NCBI RefSeq assembly: GCF_900104145.1
Contig: NZ_FNLB01000008.1
Location: forward strand, 434,001 to 498,000
Source: Pseudovibrio sp. Tun.PSC04-5.I4
GTDB lineage: Bacteria > Pseudomonadota > Alphaproteobacteria > Rhizobiales > Stappiaceae
Direction of reading: 5' to 3'
Length of the DNA stretch: 64,000 nucleotides
Under the pieces are notes generated by a model, which was not told where the DNA came from, did not search any database, and saw only the letters and a program-made list of their open reading frames with translations. Both the position numbers and the translations under genes were made by a program. This document shows, piece by piece, positions 34,704-42,854 of this stretch; position 1 is the first letter of the stretch; each line of letters opens with the position of its first letter.

Positions 34704-36045
34704 TGTTAAGTTCCCCTTTGAGCGTCTTCTCACACTCGCGGCGGATTTCCTCGCGGTGGTGATGGTGGTGTCCATGTTTTGCCAGATCGTCCATTTCCAC
34801 TTTCAGCGTTTTGCCAATCTCTGGCCGCTCCACCCATTTGATACGCACATCATGTGGGTGTGAGCACAGTTCGCCTCTTCGCAGTGTGAAGCGTTCGGCC
34901 TGATACCAACGAATTCCAATTGTGGTGGTCTGAGCAAAAATTTGTTTGGCGATGCGTTCCTGATGACCAGTTTTAACCAGCAGACGGATCTGGTTGGTCA
35001 TACGGTTCTTTTTGCCGTATCCAGGTGTTTGCAAAAGGTCGAGCACATGATCATCCAGGCGCAGCTGCTCCAAGCCTACGGCAAGCGACTCCGGGCTCTG
35101 GTCGTCAATATCGCACTCCATGACAACAATCGTATCGGTGGTCTGTTTCGTTTGACGATCAACAACGCTGACACGAAGAATGTTGCTCATGCCCTCCAGT
35201 TTTCGCGAACCGAAACCATGACCATATGCAATTAATCCGCCGGATAGCGCTCTGAAATCTGGCTTAAGCCATGCAAGGATTGCCGCACCGGTCGGTGTGA
35301 TACGTTCTCCGGTAACGCCATCATCACGAAACACAAACCCTTTCAAAAGCTCCATAGTTGCAGGTGCAGGGACCGGAATAAGGCCATGATCCGTTCGGGC
35401 GAGGCCTCCCCCCCATGGCAGAGTAGAAACACTCCAAGAGGCGTCTCCCAATCGGGCAATCAACCACCCTGCGGCAATAATATCTACAATCGAATCCCAG
35501 GCACCGACCTCATGAAAGCAGACGTCATCAATAGACTTGCCATGAATGGTTGCCTCCGCTTCGGCAAGTAGAGAAAAAATGCCGTGTGCCTGGCGCTTTG
35601 CTTCTGCATCAAGTTCCAGTTTATTCAGCCAGTTGCGGATATTGCTCCAGCTGGCATGGCTATGGTCATGGTCATGGTCGTGGTCGTGGTCATGGTCGTG
35701 GTCGTGATCGTGATCGTGATCGTGATCGTGATCGTGATGATGGAGATCATTGGTAGGCAAGGTGACTTTGAATTGCTGACCGCAGAACATCCCATCTGTG
35801 TACTGCGCAAGTTCAACATCCGGATTTTCTTCCAAACCCAGAGAGTTGAGTATTTCCAAAAGCGGTTTTCTGAGCCGGGGATTGGCATCCAACATCGCGG
35901 CTGCAAACATATCCCCTGCAATACCACCTGTTACATCCAAGTGTACGTGCAGCTGCTTTTTATCCATCCCCCCATCAACGGTGCTCTGATGAAAAGAAGG
36001 GGTGGTAACAGTATGTGCGAGTTTTTTTTCTTCTTTGGTACACAT
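34696..36045 (-). CDS. larC: LarC, nickel insertase, fused single-frame form
   Basis: A 449-residue protein carrying both halves that are split as larC1/larC2 in Lactobacillus. The N-terminal GGIAGDMFAAAML and FHEVGAWDSIVDIIAA belong to LarC1, and the C-terminal METDIDDQSP-like block (MECDIDDQSPES) to LarC2. Between residues about 101 and 130 lies a run of alternating His-Asp, about a dozen HD pairs, and the C-terminus has HHHHH; both are likely nickel stores. LarC uses CTP to insert nickel and form the pincer nucleotide. ATG 36045 has AAGG upstream; ATG 35967 is an alternative nearer the conserved start. Confidence 0.93.
   Translation of the reverse strand: MCTKEEKKLAHTVTTPSFHQSTVDGGMDKKQLHVHLDVTGGIAGDMFAAAMLDANPRLRKPLLEILNSLGLEENPDVELAQYTDGMFCGQQFKVTLPTNDLHHHDHDHDHDHDHDHDHDHDHDHDHDHSHASWSNIRNWLNKLELDAEAKRQAHGIFSLLAEAEATIHGKSIDDVCFHEVGAWDSIVDIIAAGWLIARLGDASWSVSTLPWGGGLARTDHGLIPVPAPATMELLKGFVFRDDGVTGERITPTGAAILAWLKPDFRALSGGLIAYGHGFGSRKLEGMSNILRVSVVDRQTKQTTDTIVVMECDIDDQSPESLAVGLEQLRLDDHVLDLLQTPGYGKKNRMTNQIRLLVKTGHQERIAKQIFAQTTTIGIRWYQAERFTLRRGELCSHPHDVRIKWVERPEIGKTLKVEMDDLAKHGHHHHHREEIRRECEKTLKGELNNE
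35662..35738. repeat. Hexanucleotide tandem repeat inside larC
   Basis: About thirteen copies of GTGRTC/ATGGTC-type hexamers in a row (read as His-Asp on the minus strand), with the last five identical GTGATC. The six-base period keeps the frame, so slippage would change the length of the nickel-binding His-Asp tract without breaking the gene. Confidence 0.85.
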
Positions 36046-36115
36046 GTAAGTTGCCTTATTTTTTCGTTCAGTTCATTCGATCAGCGTTCTGTCTGTGTTT
36101 GAGTGTGCGTTCTGG

Positions 36116-37990
36116 TCAGCCCCTCACCCGTTTCAAATAATGCTTCACTCCCAGCAGCCCGGAGACTGCCTGCGGTTCTTCATAGGGCAGGTCCAAAATT
36201 TCTGCGGGGACATTTGTGGGCATAGACCCCACAGGACATGGTTTGGATGCACACTCATGGAAGTTTCGAATATGACAGTTAGCGCAAATGTCGTGATTGA
36301 CGTGTTCGGTCAGAACCGCGACCGCATCTGCTTTTGATGCGTGGAGATTCTCTTCGCCCAACACATCAGTAACGTGCATTCGCCTTAAGGCGCTTGTCAG
36401 CCCAATATAGGAGGCCACTATGTGATAATCGCCCGCATTTGCACGTAGTTTTTCGATTTCATCTATGATCAGATCAGAAGACGACATGTCTATATGACCG
36501 ATACCTTTTAAGACTAAGAGCTTAAACTTGGCGTCGGGAAACCGTGTTTCGAGGCGGCGAAATTCCTGTTCGATACCTTCCACTGAGCCGAAGAACAGAG
36601 ACCCCTCGATCCGCAAGATGTTAATCTGCGGGCATTGCTCGAGCTTATATGCTTCAATATCCCGCATCTGCCTGCGACCGTGATAAATTGCTGGTGCAAT
36701 TGCAGCGACGTCTGTTTTTGCACTTCTATTAATAAACACAATCAGTGAGACAAAGATTCCTGAGAAAATCGAAGTCTCCAGGTTGACGAGGATACCGGTA
36801 AAAAAGGTTACGAAGAGAATAGCTGCCTCACTCTGGCTGATAGAGACAATGTGTTTTATCTCTTTAAAATCAATGAGCCTGTAAGCAACGTTTAGGATAA
36901 TGCCCGCCATCGCCGGAACTGGGATGCTGGAAACAAGCGGAGAAACCATAAACAACAGGCCCACCAGAAATACCGAGGCGAAGATGGCAGAAAATGGTGT
37001 TCTTCCGCCAGCTTCTGCGTTGAGAGCCGATCTGGTGAACGACCCTGACCCGGCGTAGGACTGGAGAAACCCGCCGACGATATTGGAAAGCCCCTGCCCG
37101 ACAATTTCCTGATTTGCATCGTAGCGCTCGCCCCGACGCATGGCAAAGGTGCGACCGATACTAATGGAAGTGAGCAAGCCAATAAATGCAACTGAGATAG
37201 CGCTTGGAAGCAGCAAACCAATTTCATGTAAGGATATCTGAGGAATTCCAAATGCAGGCGTAATGGAAGGCAAGTCCTTGAACATTGCGATCCCGGCTTC
37301 ATCGGCATTGAAAACTTTTCCGACGACCATTCCGACAACAAGCGCAAGAAAATAGGCGGGCAGTTTCTTGCTGATCTTCAGCGAAAGAACAATGGTTCCA
37401 AAGGATGCTAAAGCGATACCCAACGCCAGTGGCGAGAAATTCACCAGTTCTCCACTCAAACGCATCAAACGAACAATAACACCGCCACCGCCTTCAACCG
37501 AGACTCCAAATGCTCCACTTAACTGTGAAACCGCAATTAGCACTGCTGCTGCTGCTGTAAAGCCGATCATCACCGAATGCGAAATAAAGGAGATCAGGCC
37601 TCCCAACCGGCACAAACCGCCGATGAGCTGAAACAGGCCAACCATGATTGTAAGCGCTAAGGCGAACTGAACATAAAGTGGCGTCCCCGGAACAGCCAGC
37701 TCAGCAATCGCAGCAAACATGACCGCAGAAATTGCTGTGGTCGGACCGGAAATCATAATGGTAGACGACCCCCAAAGCGCTGCAATAATCGGTGTGATCA
37801 TTGCTGTGTAAAGGCCATATTGAGGGGGCAGTCCGGCAATGATAGCGAAGGCAACTCCTTGAGGCAGAACAATTGCGGCGTTGGTCAAGCCAGCAATAGC
37901 GTCTGCTCTAAGGGAATTCTTGTTCACCTGTTTATGCCAGGAACGAGCGAGTGAAAATGATGATAGAAGACTGTTTGCCATTCTGGGCAT
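36116..37990 (-). CDS. SulP-family anion transporter with STAS domain
   Basis: A 624-residue protein. The membrane part has 10-14 helices with ADAIAGLTNAAIVLPQGVAFAIIAGLPPQYGLY, the SulP signature. The cytoplasmic STAS domain covers about residues 455-560 (INILRIEGSLFFGSVEGIE, SSDLIIDEIEKL). The last 60 residues hold CANCHIRNFHECASKPC, a cysteine/histidine cluster unusual for SulP. Family members move sulfate, bicarbonate or C4-dicarboxylates. Lying between the TIM gene and larC, it may import or export an anion of the pathway; the substrate is unknown. Confidence 0.85.
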   Translation of the reverse strand: MPRMANSLLSSFSLARSWHKQVNKNSLRADAIAGLTNAAIVLPQGVAFAIIAGLPPQYGLYTAMITPIIAALWGSSTIMISGPTTAISAVMFAAIAELAVPGTPLYVQFALALTIMVGLFQLIGGLCRLGGLISFISHSVMIGFTAAAAVLIAVSQLSGAFGVSVEGGGGVIVRLMRLSGELVNFSPLALGIALASFGTIVLSLKISKKLPAYFLALVVGMVVGKVFNADEAGIAMFKDLPSITPAFGIPQISLHEIGLLLPSAISVAFIGLLTSISIGRTFAMRRGERYDANQEIVGQGLSNIVGGFLQSYAGSGSFTRSALNAEAGGRTPFSAIFASVFLVGLLFMVSPLVSSIPVPAMAGIILNVAYRLIDFKEIKHIVSISQSEAAILFVTFFTGILVNLETSIFSGIFVSLIVFINRSAKTDVAAIAPAIYHGRRQMRDIEAYKLEQCPQINILRIEGSLFFGSVEGIEQEFRRLETRFPDAKFKLLVLKGIGHIDMSSSDLIIDEIEKLRANAGDYHIVASYIGLTSALRRMHVTDVLGEENLHASKADAVAVLTEHVNHDICANCHIRNFHECASKPCPVGSMPTNVPAEILDLPYEEPQAVSGLLGVKHYLKRVRG

Positions 37991-38177
37991 TCCGCATAAA
38001 AAAGGAAAAATTCAGGTCTTGGAACCAAATCCAGCAGCCTATGAAATTCACAGGTTCAGTTGTCGCGCTGATGTTTAGTCCTTGTGTTCTTTAAGGCCTG
38101 GATGGAGCTAGGGCGGCTACTCGCGACCTAATGCCAGTTCGCAGAACCAAAACCGGCATTAGATTCACCGCGGAAAG

Positions 38178-39128
38178 CTATTTAGGTGCTTGTGATGTGT
38201 AGCTTTCGAGTATCCGACACAGTTCATCCACCTGAAAACCAATAGGTGGGGTGAAGTTGGTCAAAGCAATCAAACCACCATCAAGAGCCTCAACACCCGC
38301 AAGCATTGCAGCATTTTCACGCTTCAAACCACCGCCATAAACAACCTTTGGAGCAAATCCAATTGTGTCTTTCACTTGCTCTTTGATAAAGCTGGCAATG
38401 AATTCAATGTATTCTTGGTCTGGCGGGGTTTTTCCCGGCCCAATCGCCCAGACGGGCTCATATGCTATTACCAGATTTTCCAAGCTCAGTTTTGATGCTG
38501 CTTTGGATAGCCCCTCTTTGAGCTGGGTGGCGATAACAGATTTGATCCGTGGCTGCTGATCTTCAAATGAACCAGGGCCTTGTTGTTCAGCTGTTTCACC
38601 CACACACAGAACGATCTTCATGTCCTGCTTCAAAGCACAAGATATCTTATCGCCCAGGACAGAGCTGGCGACCTTATTAGCAGCTTTGTCATGCAGATGG
38701 TTTTCTGCCTGAATTTCATCAGCAAACAGACCAATGACCTTGCGAAGACCCATACGTTCTTCACAATGACCAATGAGGCAGCTTGCTGCACCAAGTGTTG
38801 CCTGAGTACTAGCGATATTGTGAGACGTGAAGGCGCCGAAATTTCCACCGGGGCTGACATCATCAAAGTGGCAGCTTTGCGAACCGATAGCAAAGTTGGT
38901 CTTTGTGTCTGCATCAAGTGACGCATATTGCTCCAATGCAAAAGGCAGCATCACATCAGATACAAAAATGCTCAGGTTAAACTGGTCTGCGCACCCCAAA
39001 CCGGCCTCAGCAATGCGTTGAATGGTCTGTTTAAGCCACTCACCTGGGTGTGTGCCATCACAGACACCACCCAGTTCACGATTAACTTCAAACCTTTTCA
39101 GGTTTATCAAGATTTCTTTCTTATTCAT
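38178..39128 (-). CDS. Divergent triosephosphate isomerase family protein
   Basis: A 316-residue TIM-barrel enzyme, longer than the usual 250. The catalytic triad is conserved: K11 in LINLKRF, H121 in IGHCEERM and E224 in IAYEPVWAIGPGKTPP, with VVYGGGL as the phosphate-binding loop. The altered start (NLKRFEVN instead of NWKMN) and about 60 extra residues set it apart from housekeeping TpiA. It probably interconverts DHAP with glyceraldehyde 3-phosphate, or a related four-carbon pair as in erythritol pathways. It follows the LarA-like gene by 15 bases in the same operon. Confidence 0.82.
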   Translation of the reverse strand: MNKKEILINLKRFEVNRELGGVCDGTHPGEWLKQTIQRIAEAGLGCADQFNLSIFVSDVMLPFALEQYASLDADTKTNFAIGSQSCHFDDVSPGGNFGAFTSHNIASTQATLGAASCLIGHCEERMGLRKVIGLFADEIQAENHLHDKAANKVASSVLGDKISCALKQDMKIVLCVGETAEQQGPGSFEDQQPRIKSVIATQLKEGLSKAASKLSLENLVIAYEPVWAIGPGKTPPDQEYIEFIASFIKEQVKDTIGFAPKVVYGGGLKRENAAMLAGVEALDGGLIALTNFTPPIGFQVDELCRILESYTSQAPK

Positions 39129-39143
39129 ACGCCTGACCCCGTC

Positions 39144-40574
39144 CTAATCCTTATTGCCCAAGTGCATAGCTGCGCGCGTGAATGCATGAGGCAATGCCAG
39201 GATGTTTGGATTTTCACCGGTGTAACGGGTTGCATCTTGCAAGGCTTCTTCAAAAGTGGCGCGCGTTTTCATGCCCATGCCGCGAGCAAAGCCCGGTTCT
39301 TGAGCACCGACAATATAAACAGCCTTGGTATTCATCTCAGCGATGTGACCACAAGACGTCATGGAGAAGCCGTGGAATGGGTGATACCCGTAGTTAAACC
39401 GGTACTTCTTGATCATTTCCTCATCGAGGGAGAGATACTCGATATGCTTGTTCAGATCGACAAGTGTGTTGTGATACTCGCTCTGGAACAGGTCATATAG
39501 TTTGCGATAGGAGGGAAACTCCTCGTCATGGAAATACCCATTGCAAAGAGATGAGCAAATGACAACACAGTTGTCGGTCATGACTCGTTTGTGGCGGACG
39601 ATCTGCGCTGCGATTGCTTGCATCATCAATACGGGATTGGTGCCATGTCCATTGCCGTAGTGAAAGTTCTGCGGCATGCCGAACATCATGATGTCGTACT
39701 TTTTAGTCGCCCAGTTTGCATAGGTCCGCTTATCAGCAACTTCAAAGCTCAGGGGTTGAATATCCCCACACCCACCAGCGAAGACAGCGATCTGTTTACC
39801 AAATGTATCAAGGACAGCATCACAGGTGAAGAACTTATTACCCATGCATTTTTCCATCCATTTGCCGATTTGGTCAAACTTCTGGCGCATCAGGCTGTGT
39901 TTATTGACAGGAGTAAAGTCATCACGATGCATAACCCGAGGAATGTGGTGCGATGCGATGCATTCCCAATTGGTGATGCCGGTGGCGGTATGTTTGTAGC
40001 CGCCGGAGTACCCACCATATGGATTACCAAGCGTATGCCCGATCATGACAACCAAATCGGAGTCATAAACGGTCTTGTTCATGACAACTTTGTCGCCGTG
40101 TTCATTGCGGCCCAGATCAACGAGGTTGTCCCAGTCTTCACTGTCGTGGTTTGTGACCTGCCCCTCCCAGTAGTATGCATTAAATACTTCCGGGCCTAGA
40201 ATCTCAAGCAGTTCCTGTTCCGTGTTTTTCCTGTGCAGGCCATTGCTGCAAATCAGGGCGATGTCTTTTTTCTCGACACCAGCTTTGAGGCATTCCTCCA
40301 ATACAATAGGAATGGAAACGCGCCGGTGTGCCGTATCGTGGGAGCCGCCTTTGACACGATCCGGGAACACGATTGTGATTTTTGAGCCCCTGCTTACGCT
40401 TTGGCTTATTGGAGGCATGCCAATCGGGTTAAGGATGGCTTCACGTGTTGCTGCAATAGGATCTTCCAGATGTGCTGGATCCTTAACAGTCTCGCCAGGA
40501 ATAAAAATGTCAGCGCTGTCTGGCAGCTCTGCTGGCATAAACCCTGAACCATATTCGAACTGTACTGTCTTCAT
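39144..40574 (-). CDS. LarA-family nickel-pincer racemase/epimerase (LarA homologue, substrate unknown)
   Basis: 476 residues. Residues matching the L. plantarum LarA active site are visible in order: R73 (FPDRVKGG, LarA R75), H114 (NGLHRKNTEQE, H108), H180 (MIGHTLG, H174), K194 (YSGGYKH, the lysine that binds the cofactor, K184) and H209/H210 (IASHH, nickel ligand H200). The family moves a hydride on the alpha carbon of a 2-hydroxy acid; characterised homologues include lactate, malate and hydroxyglutarate racemases and D-gluconate 2-epimerase. At 476 residues it is longer than LarA (about 424). Its operon supplies kinase, aldolase and TIM, pointing to a sugar-derived acid rather than lactate. 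Confidence 0.85.
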   Translation of the reverse strand: MKTVQFEYGSGFMPAELPDSADIFIPGETVKDPAHLEDPIAATREAILNPIGMPPISQSVSRGSKITIVFPDRVKGGSHDTAHRRVSIPIVLEECLKAGVEKKDIALICSNGLHRKNTEQELLEILGPEVFNAYYWEGQVTNHDSEDWDNLVDLGRNEHGDKVVMNKTVYDSDLVVMIGHTLGNPYGGYSGGYKHTATGITNWECIASHHIPRVMHRDDFTPVNKHSLMRQKFDQIGKWMEKCMGNKFFTCDAVLDTFGKQIAVFAGGCGDIQPLSFEVADKRTYANWATKKYDIMMFGMPQNFHYGNGHGTNPVLMMQAIAAQIVRHKRVMTDNCVVICSSLCNGYFHDEEFPSYRKLYDLFQSEYHNTLVDLNKHIEYLSLDEEMIKKYRFNYGYHPFHGFSMTSCGHIAEMNTKAVYIVGAQEPGFARGMGMKTRATFEEALQDATRYTGENPNILALPHAFTRAAMHLGNKD

Positions 40575-40616
40575 GAAAGTCTCATAAATCTCTTGAGGTC
40601 CAAACCTGAGCTTTGC

Positions 40617-41480
40617 TTATGCGCGGCCGCTACTGCCAAAAACGCGCATCACTCTGGAAGAATGCTCTTGAGTGGCTGATACGGCTGTCAGGATGGCGTC
40701 GTGATAGTACTCATCTTCAGCCTCATGAAAGGCTTTCTGGCATTGTTTTGCCACGTCATGCGACATCTGGGTGAAGTAGTTGATTTTTGCAACACCATGG
40801 CGAATGGCTTCATGGAAGGCGCTGTCTTCCAGACCGGAACCACCATGCATAACAAGCGGGACGCTTACTTTTTCCCGAATGGAGCGCAAACGCTCAAAAT
40901 CAAGTTTCGGATCACCTTTGTAAAGGCCATGCGCTGTTCCAAAAGCGACTGCAAGCGCGTCTACTTCTACAGCTTCCATAAAACGAACGGCCTGTTCAGG
41001 AGTTGTCAGAAGGTCATCTGTGATCTCTGTGTTATCCTGCTCTTCGTCACCGGTTTCAGTATTTCCAACCTTACCAATTTCGGCCTCAACAGAAGCTCCA
41101 AAATACTTGGCAATCCGTACAACTTCGATAGTGTTTGCAATATTTTCTTCGATTGGCAGAGCGGAACCATCATACATAACAGATGAAAAGCCCTGTCTTA
41201 ATGCGCGAATACACACATCAACGGACTTACCGTGATCTAGATGGGTCACCACAGGAACTGTAGCTTCTGCCGCCAATTGCTTCATGACCGGCGCCATGAT
41301 TTCCAGTGGAGTAAAGCGGAATTGTCCCTGACCAAGATTCAAGATGATTGGTGAGCGCTCAGCTTCAGCTGCCAATATAAGGCCGCGTGCCAGGTTGACG
41401 TCAACTGCATTGAAGCTTGGGACTGCATAGTTATTCTGTCGGGCGTCATCCAGTACTTCCCGCAATGTTACTAAAGGCAT
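40617..41480 (-). CDS. Class II ketose-bisphosphate aldolase (GatY/KbaY-like)
   Basis: A 287-residue zinc aldolase with THLDHG (catalytic D82, zinc ligand H83), zinc ligands H184 in GTAHGLYKG and H212 in MHGGSG, and AEIGKVGN near 133-140. These are the tagatose/fructose-bisphosphate class IIB marks. It releases DHAP from a ketose 1-phosphate or bisphosphate. The kinase gene ends 3 bases upstream, so the two are tightly coupled and very likely consecutive steps. Confidence 0.88.
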   Translation of the reverse strand: MPLVTLREVLDDARQNNYAVPSFNAVDVNLARGLILAAEAERSPIILNLGQGQFRFTPLEIMAPVMKQLAAEATVPVVTHLDHGKSVDVCIRALRQGFSSVMYDGSALPIEENIANTIEVVRIAKYFGASVEAEIGKVGNTETGDEEQDNTEITDDLLTTPEQAVRFMEAVEVDALAVAFGTAHGLYKGDPKLDFERLRSIREKVSVPLVMHGGSGLEDSAFHEAIRHGVAKINYFTQMSHDVAKQCQKAFHEAEDEYYHDAILTAVSATQEHSSRVMRVFGSSGRA

Positions 41481-41483
41481 CTG

Positions 41484-42386
41484 TTACTCCTGTATATTAT
41501 TATTTATAAATTCGAGAACTTGCGCTTTTTGCGGAATGCCGGCGCGCCCACCGACTTGTGTACACTTGAGCGCAGCGGTTGCACTCGCGAAGCGAACGGC
41601 TTCTACGCATTGCGCTTTTTCGGAAATTGCAAGGGCAAGAGCGCCATGAAAGACATCGCCAGCGCCGGTGGTATCAACCACATCGACTTGGTAGGCTGGA
41701 AGGTGCTGCAATTTTCCACCCTCAAGCCAAAAACAACCCTTTTCGCCCTGCGTCACATAAACGGTTCCCTTGACGAACTGCTGCGCGATCTTCAGTGCCT
41801 CTTCAGTATTGTCCGTTTTTGAGAAATCGCGGAGCGCTGGATGGGAAAAGGCAACATGAGTACCCAGAGGAAGTAGCTTCCGAAGACCTTCACCGCCGAT
41901 ATCTGCATCAATCACGGTTTCAATGTTTAGCTCTCGGGCAAGAGACAGAATGCGCTCTGCACCTTCTGGCCATGTGCAATCACAAAGCACGCAATCAACG
42001 CCATCGAGCATTGTCTCATCAATCCAAGCCGCATCTGTCGGCATATTGAGATCTTTGAGAACGGTGATCTGACGCTCACCCCGTTTGTCAACATGAACCA
42101 CGGCACTGGGTGAGAGAACAGAATCGAACTTGCGAAGAAATCTGGTATCTACATTATACTTTGCAAAATCCAGAGTGATTTGATCTCCAACAGTGTCGTT
42201 ACCCTGGCGACCCGCAAAGAAAACGCGAGCACCCAAGCGAGCCGCTGCGACGGCAGCAGTCGCTGCGACGCCACCTCCAACTTCCAAGAGTTGATTTGAG
42301 AAATACTTGGTGGCTTGCGATGGAATTTCTTCAACAGAATAGATCCTGTCCCAAGTACTATTTCCAAGACACAGTATAATTGGCAT
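41484..42386 (-). CDS. PfkB-family ketose kinase resembling sulfofructose kinase YihV
   Basis: A 300-residue ribokinase-fold kinase. LEVGGGVAATAAVAAARLGA (35-54), VAFSHPAL (178-185), VDTTGAGDVFHGAL (237-250, catalytic D244) and ALKCTQVGGRAGIP follow E. coli YihV closely, as I remember that sequence. The lysine equivalent to YihV K27 is kept (K27 in TKY), but the positions I equate with the sulfonate contacts N109 and R138 are Val and Thr. It should therefore phosphorylate C1 of a ketose other than sulfofructose, possibly one with a carboxylate or no charge at C6. Start at ATG 42386 (GGAAAG upstream); TTG 42413 is less likely. Confidence 0.82.
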   Translation of the reverse strand: MPIILCLGNSTWDRIYSVEEIPSQATKYFSNQLLEVGGGVAATAAVAAARLGARVFFAGRQGNDTVGDQITLDFAKYNVDTRFLRKFDSVLSPSAVVHVDKRGERQITVLKDLNMPTDAAWIDETMLDGVDCVLCDCTWPEGAERILSLARELNIETVIDADIGGEGLRKLLPLGTHVAFSHPALRDFSKTDNTEEALKIAQQFVKGTVYVTQGEKGCFWLEGGKLQHLPAYQVDVVDTTGAGDVFHGALALAISEKAQCVEAVRFASATAALKCTQVGGRAGIPQKAQVLEFINNNIQE

Positions 42387-42771
42387 AAGCTTGAACTTTC
42401 CAAAAATGACCAAATGCTCTTTTTTGCAGCATCAGTTGCACTCTACAAACCCGGTCACAAAGCGATGTTCGAAGATTTATTTTTAATGGCAGCAAGAGAG
42501 CGACATCACTTTGTGTTGCTTCCCTTTCGTTTAAACTACCATACTCGTTGATATTTGTCTGTTCAAGCATAATAATGATCATTATAGTATATTATTGTAA
42601 CATTCTGGAATAATTACTGTTCACTGCTTACCAAATTTCTCATTTATCGACACATATCAACATAAATGACAAATAATTTACAAAAAATACGTACTTTGCC
42701 CAATTTTCGCGTTTAGAAATTAGTATATCACAAAGATGTATTTTGGCGAGTTAGCTTGTGAATCTAGTAGT
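42387..42771. promoter_or_regulatory. Divergent promoter region of the lar island
   Basis: About 385 AT-rich bases between the kinase-lar operon and the TRAP operon. A perfect 14-base palindrome ATAATGATCATTAT lies at 42572-42585, about 190 bases before the kinase start. No gene is seen and no regulator gene adjoins. Confidence 0.5.
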
Positions 42772-42798
42772 ATTATCAATACCTGGAGTATTGATAAT
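42772..42798 (+). promoter_or_regulatory. Perfect inverted repeat, candidate operator of the TRAP operon
   Basis: ATTATCAATAC and GTATTGATAAT are perfectly inverted around CTGGA, ending 56 bases before the TRAP binding-protein start. Length and spacing suit a GntR- or LacI-type dimer site. A transcript hairpin is the other reading. Confidence 0.6.
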
Positions 42799-42854
42799 GT
42801 CTTGCAGGCTTTCGCTAAGTAAATACGCGGGAGTTGAAAATAGAGGGTTTAGAA

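Noticed and set aside
36116..42386. Reading the lar island as a sulfosugar (sulfo-EMP) pathway because of YihV-like kinase and SulP
   Set aside because: The presumed sulfonate-binding residues are changed, no sulfolactaldehyde dehydrogenase or reductase is present, and SulP proteins carry many anions. Kept only as a weak alternative.
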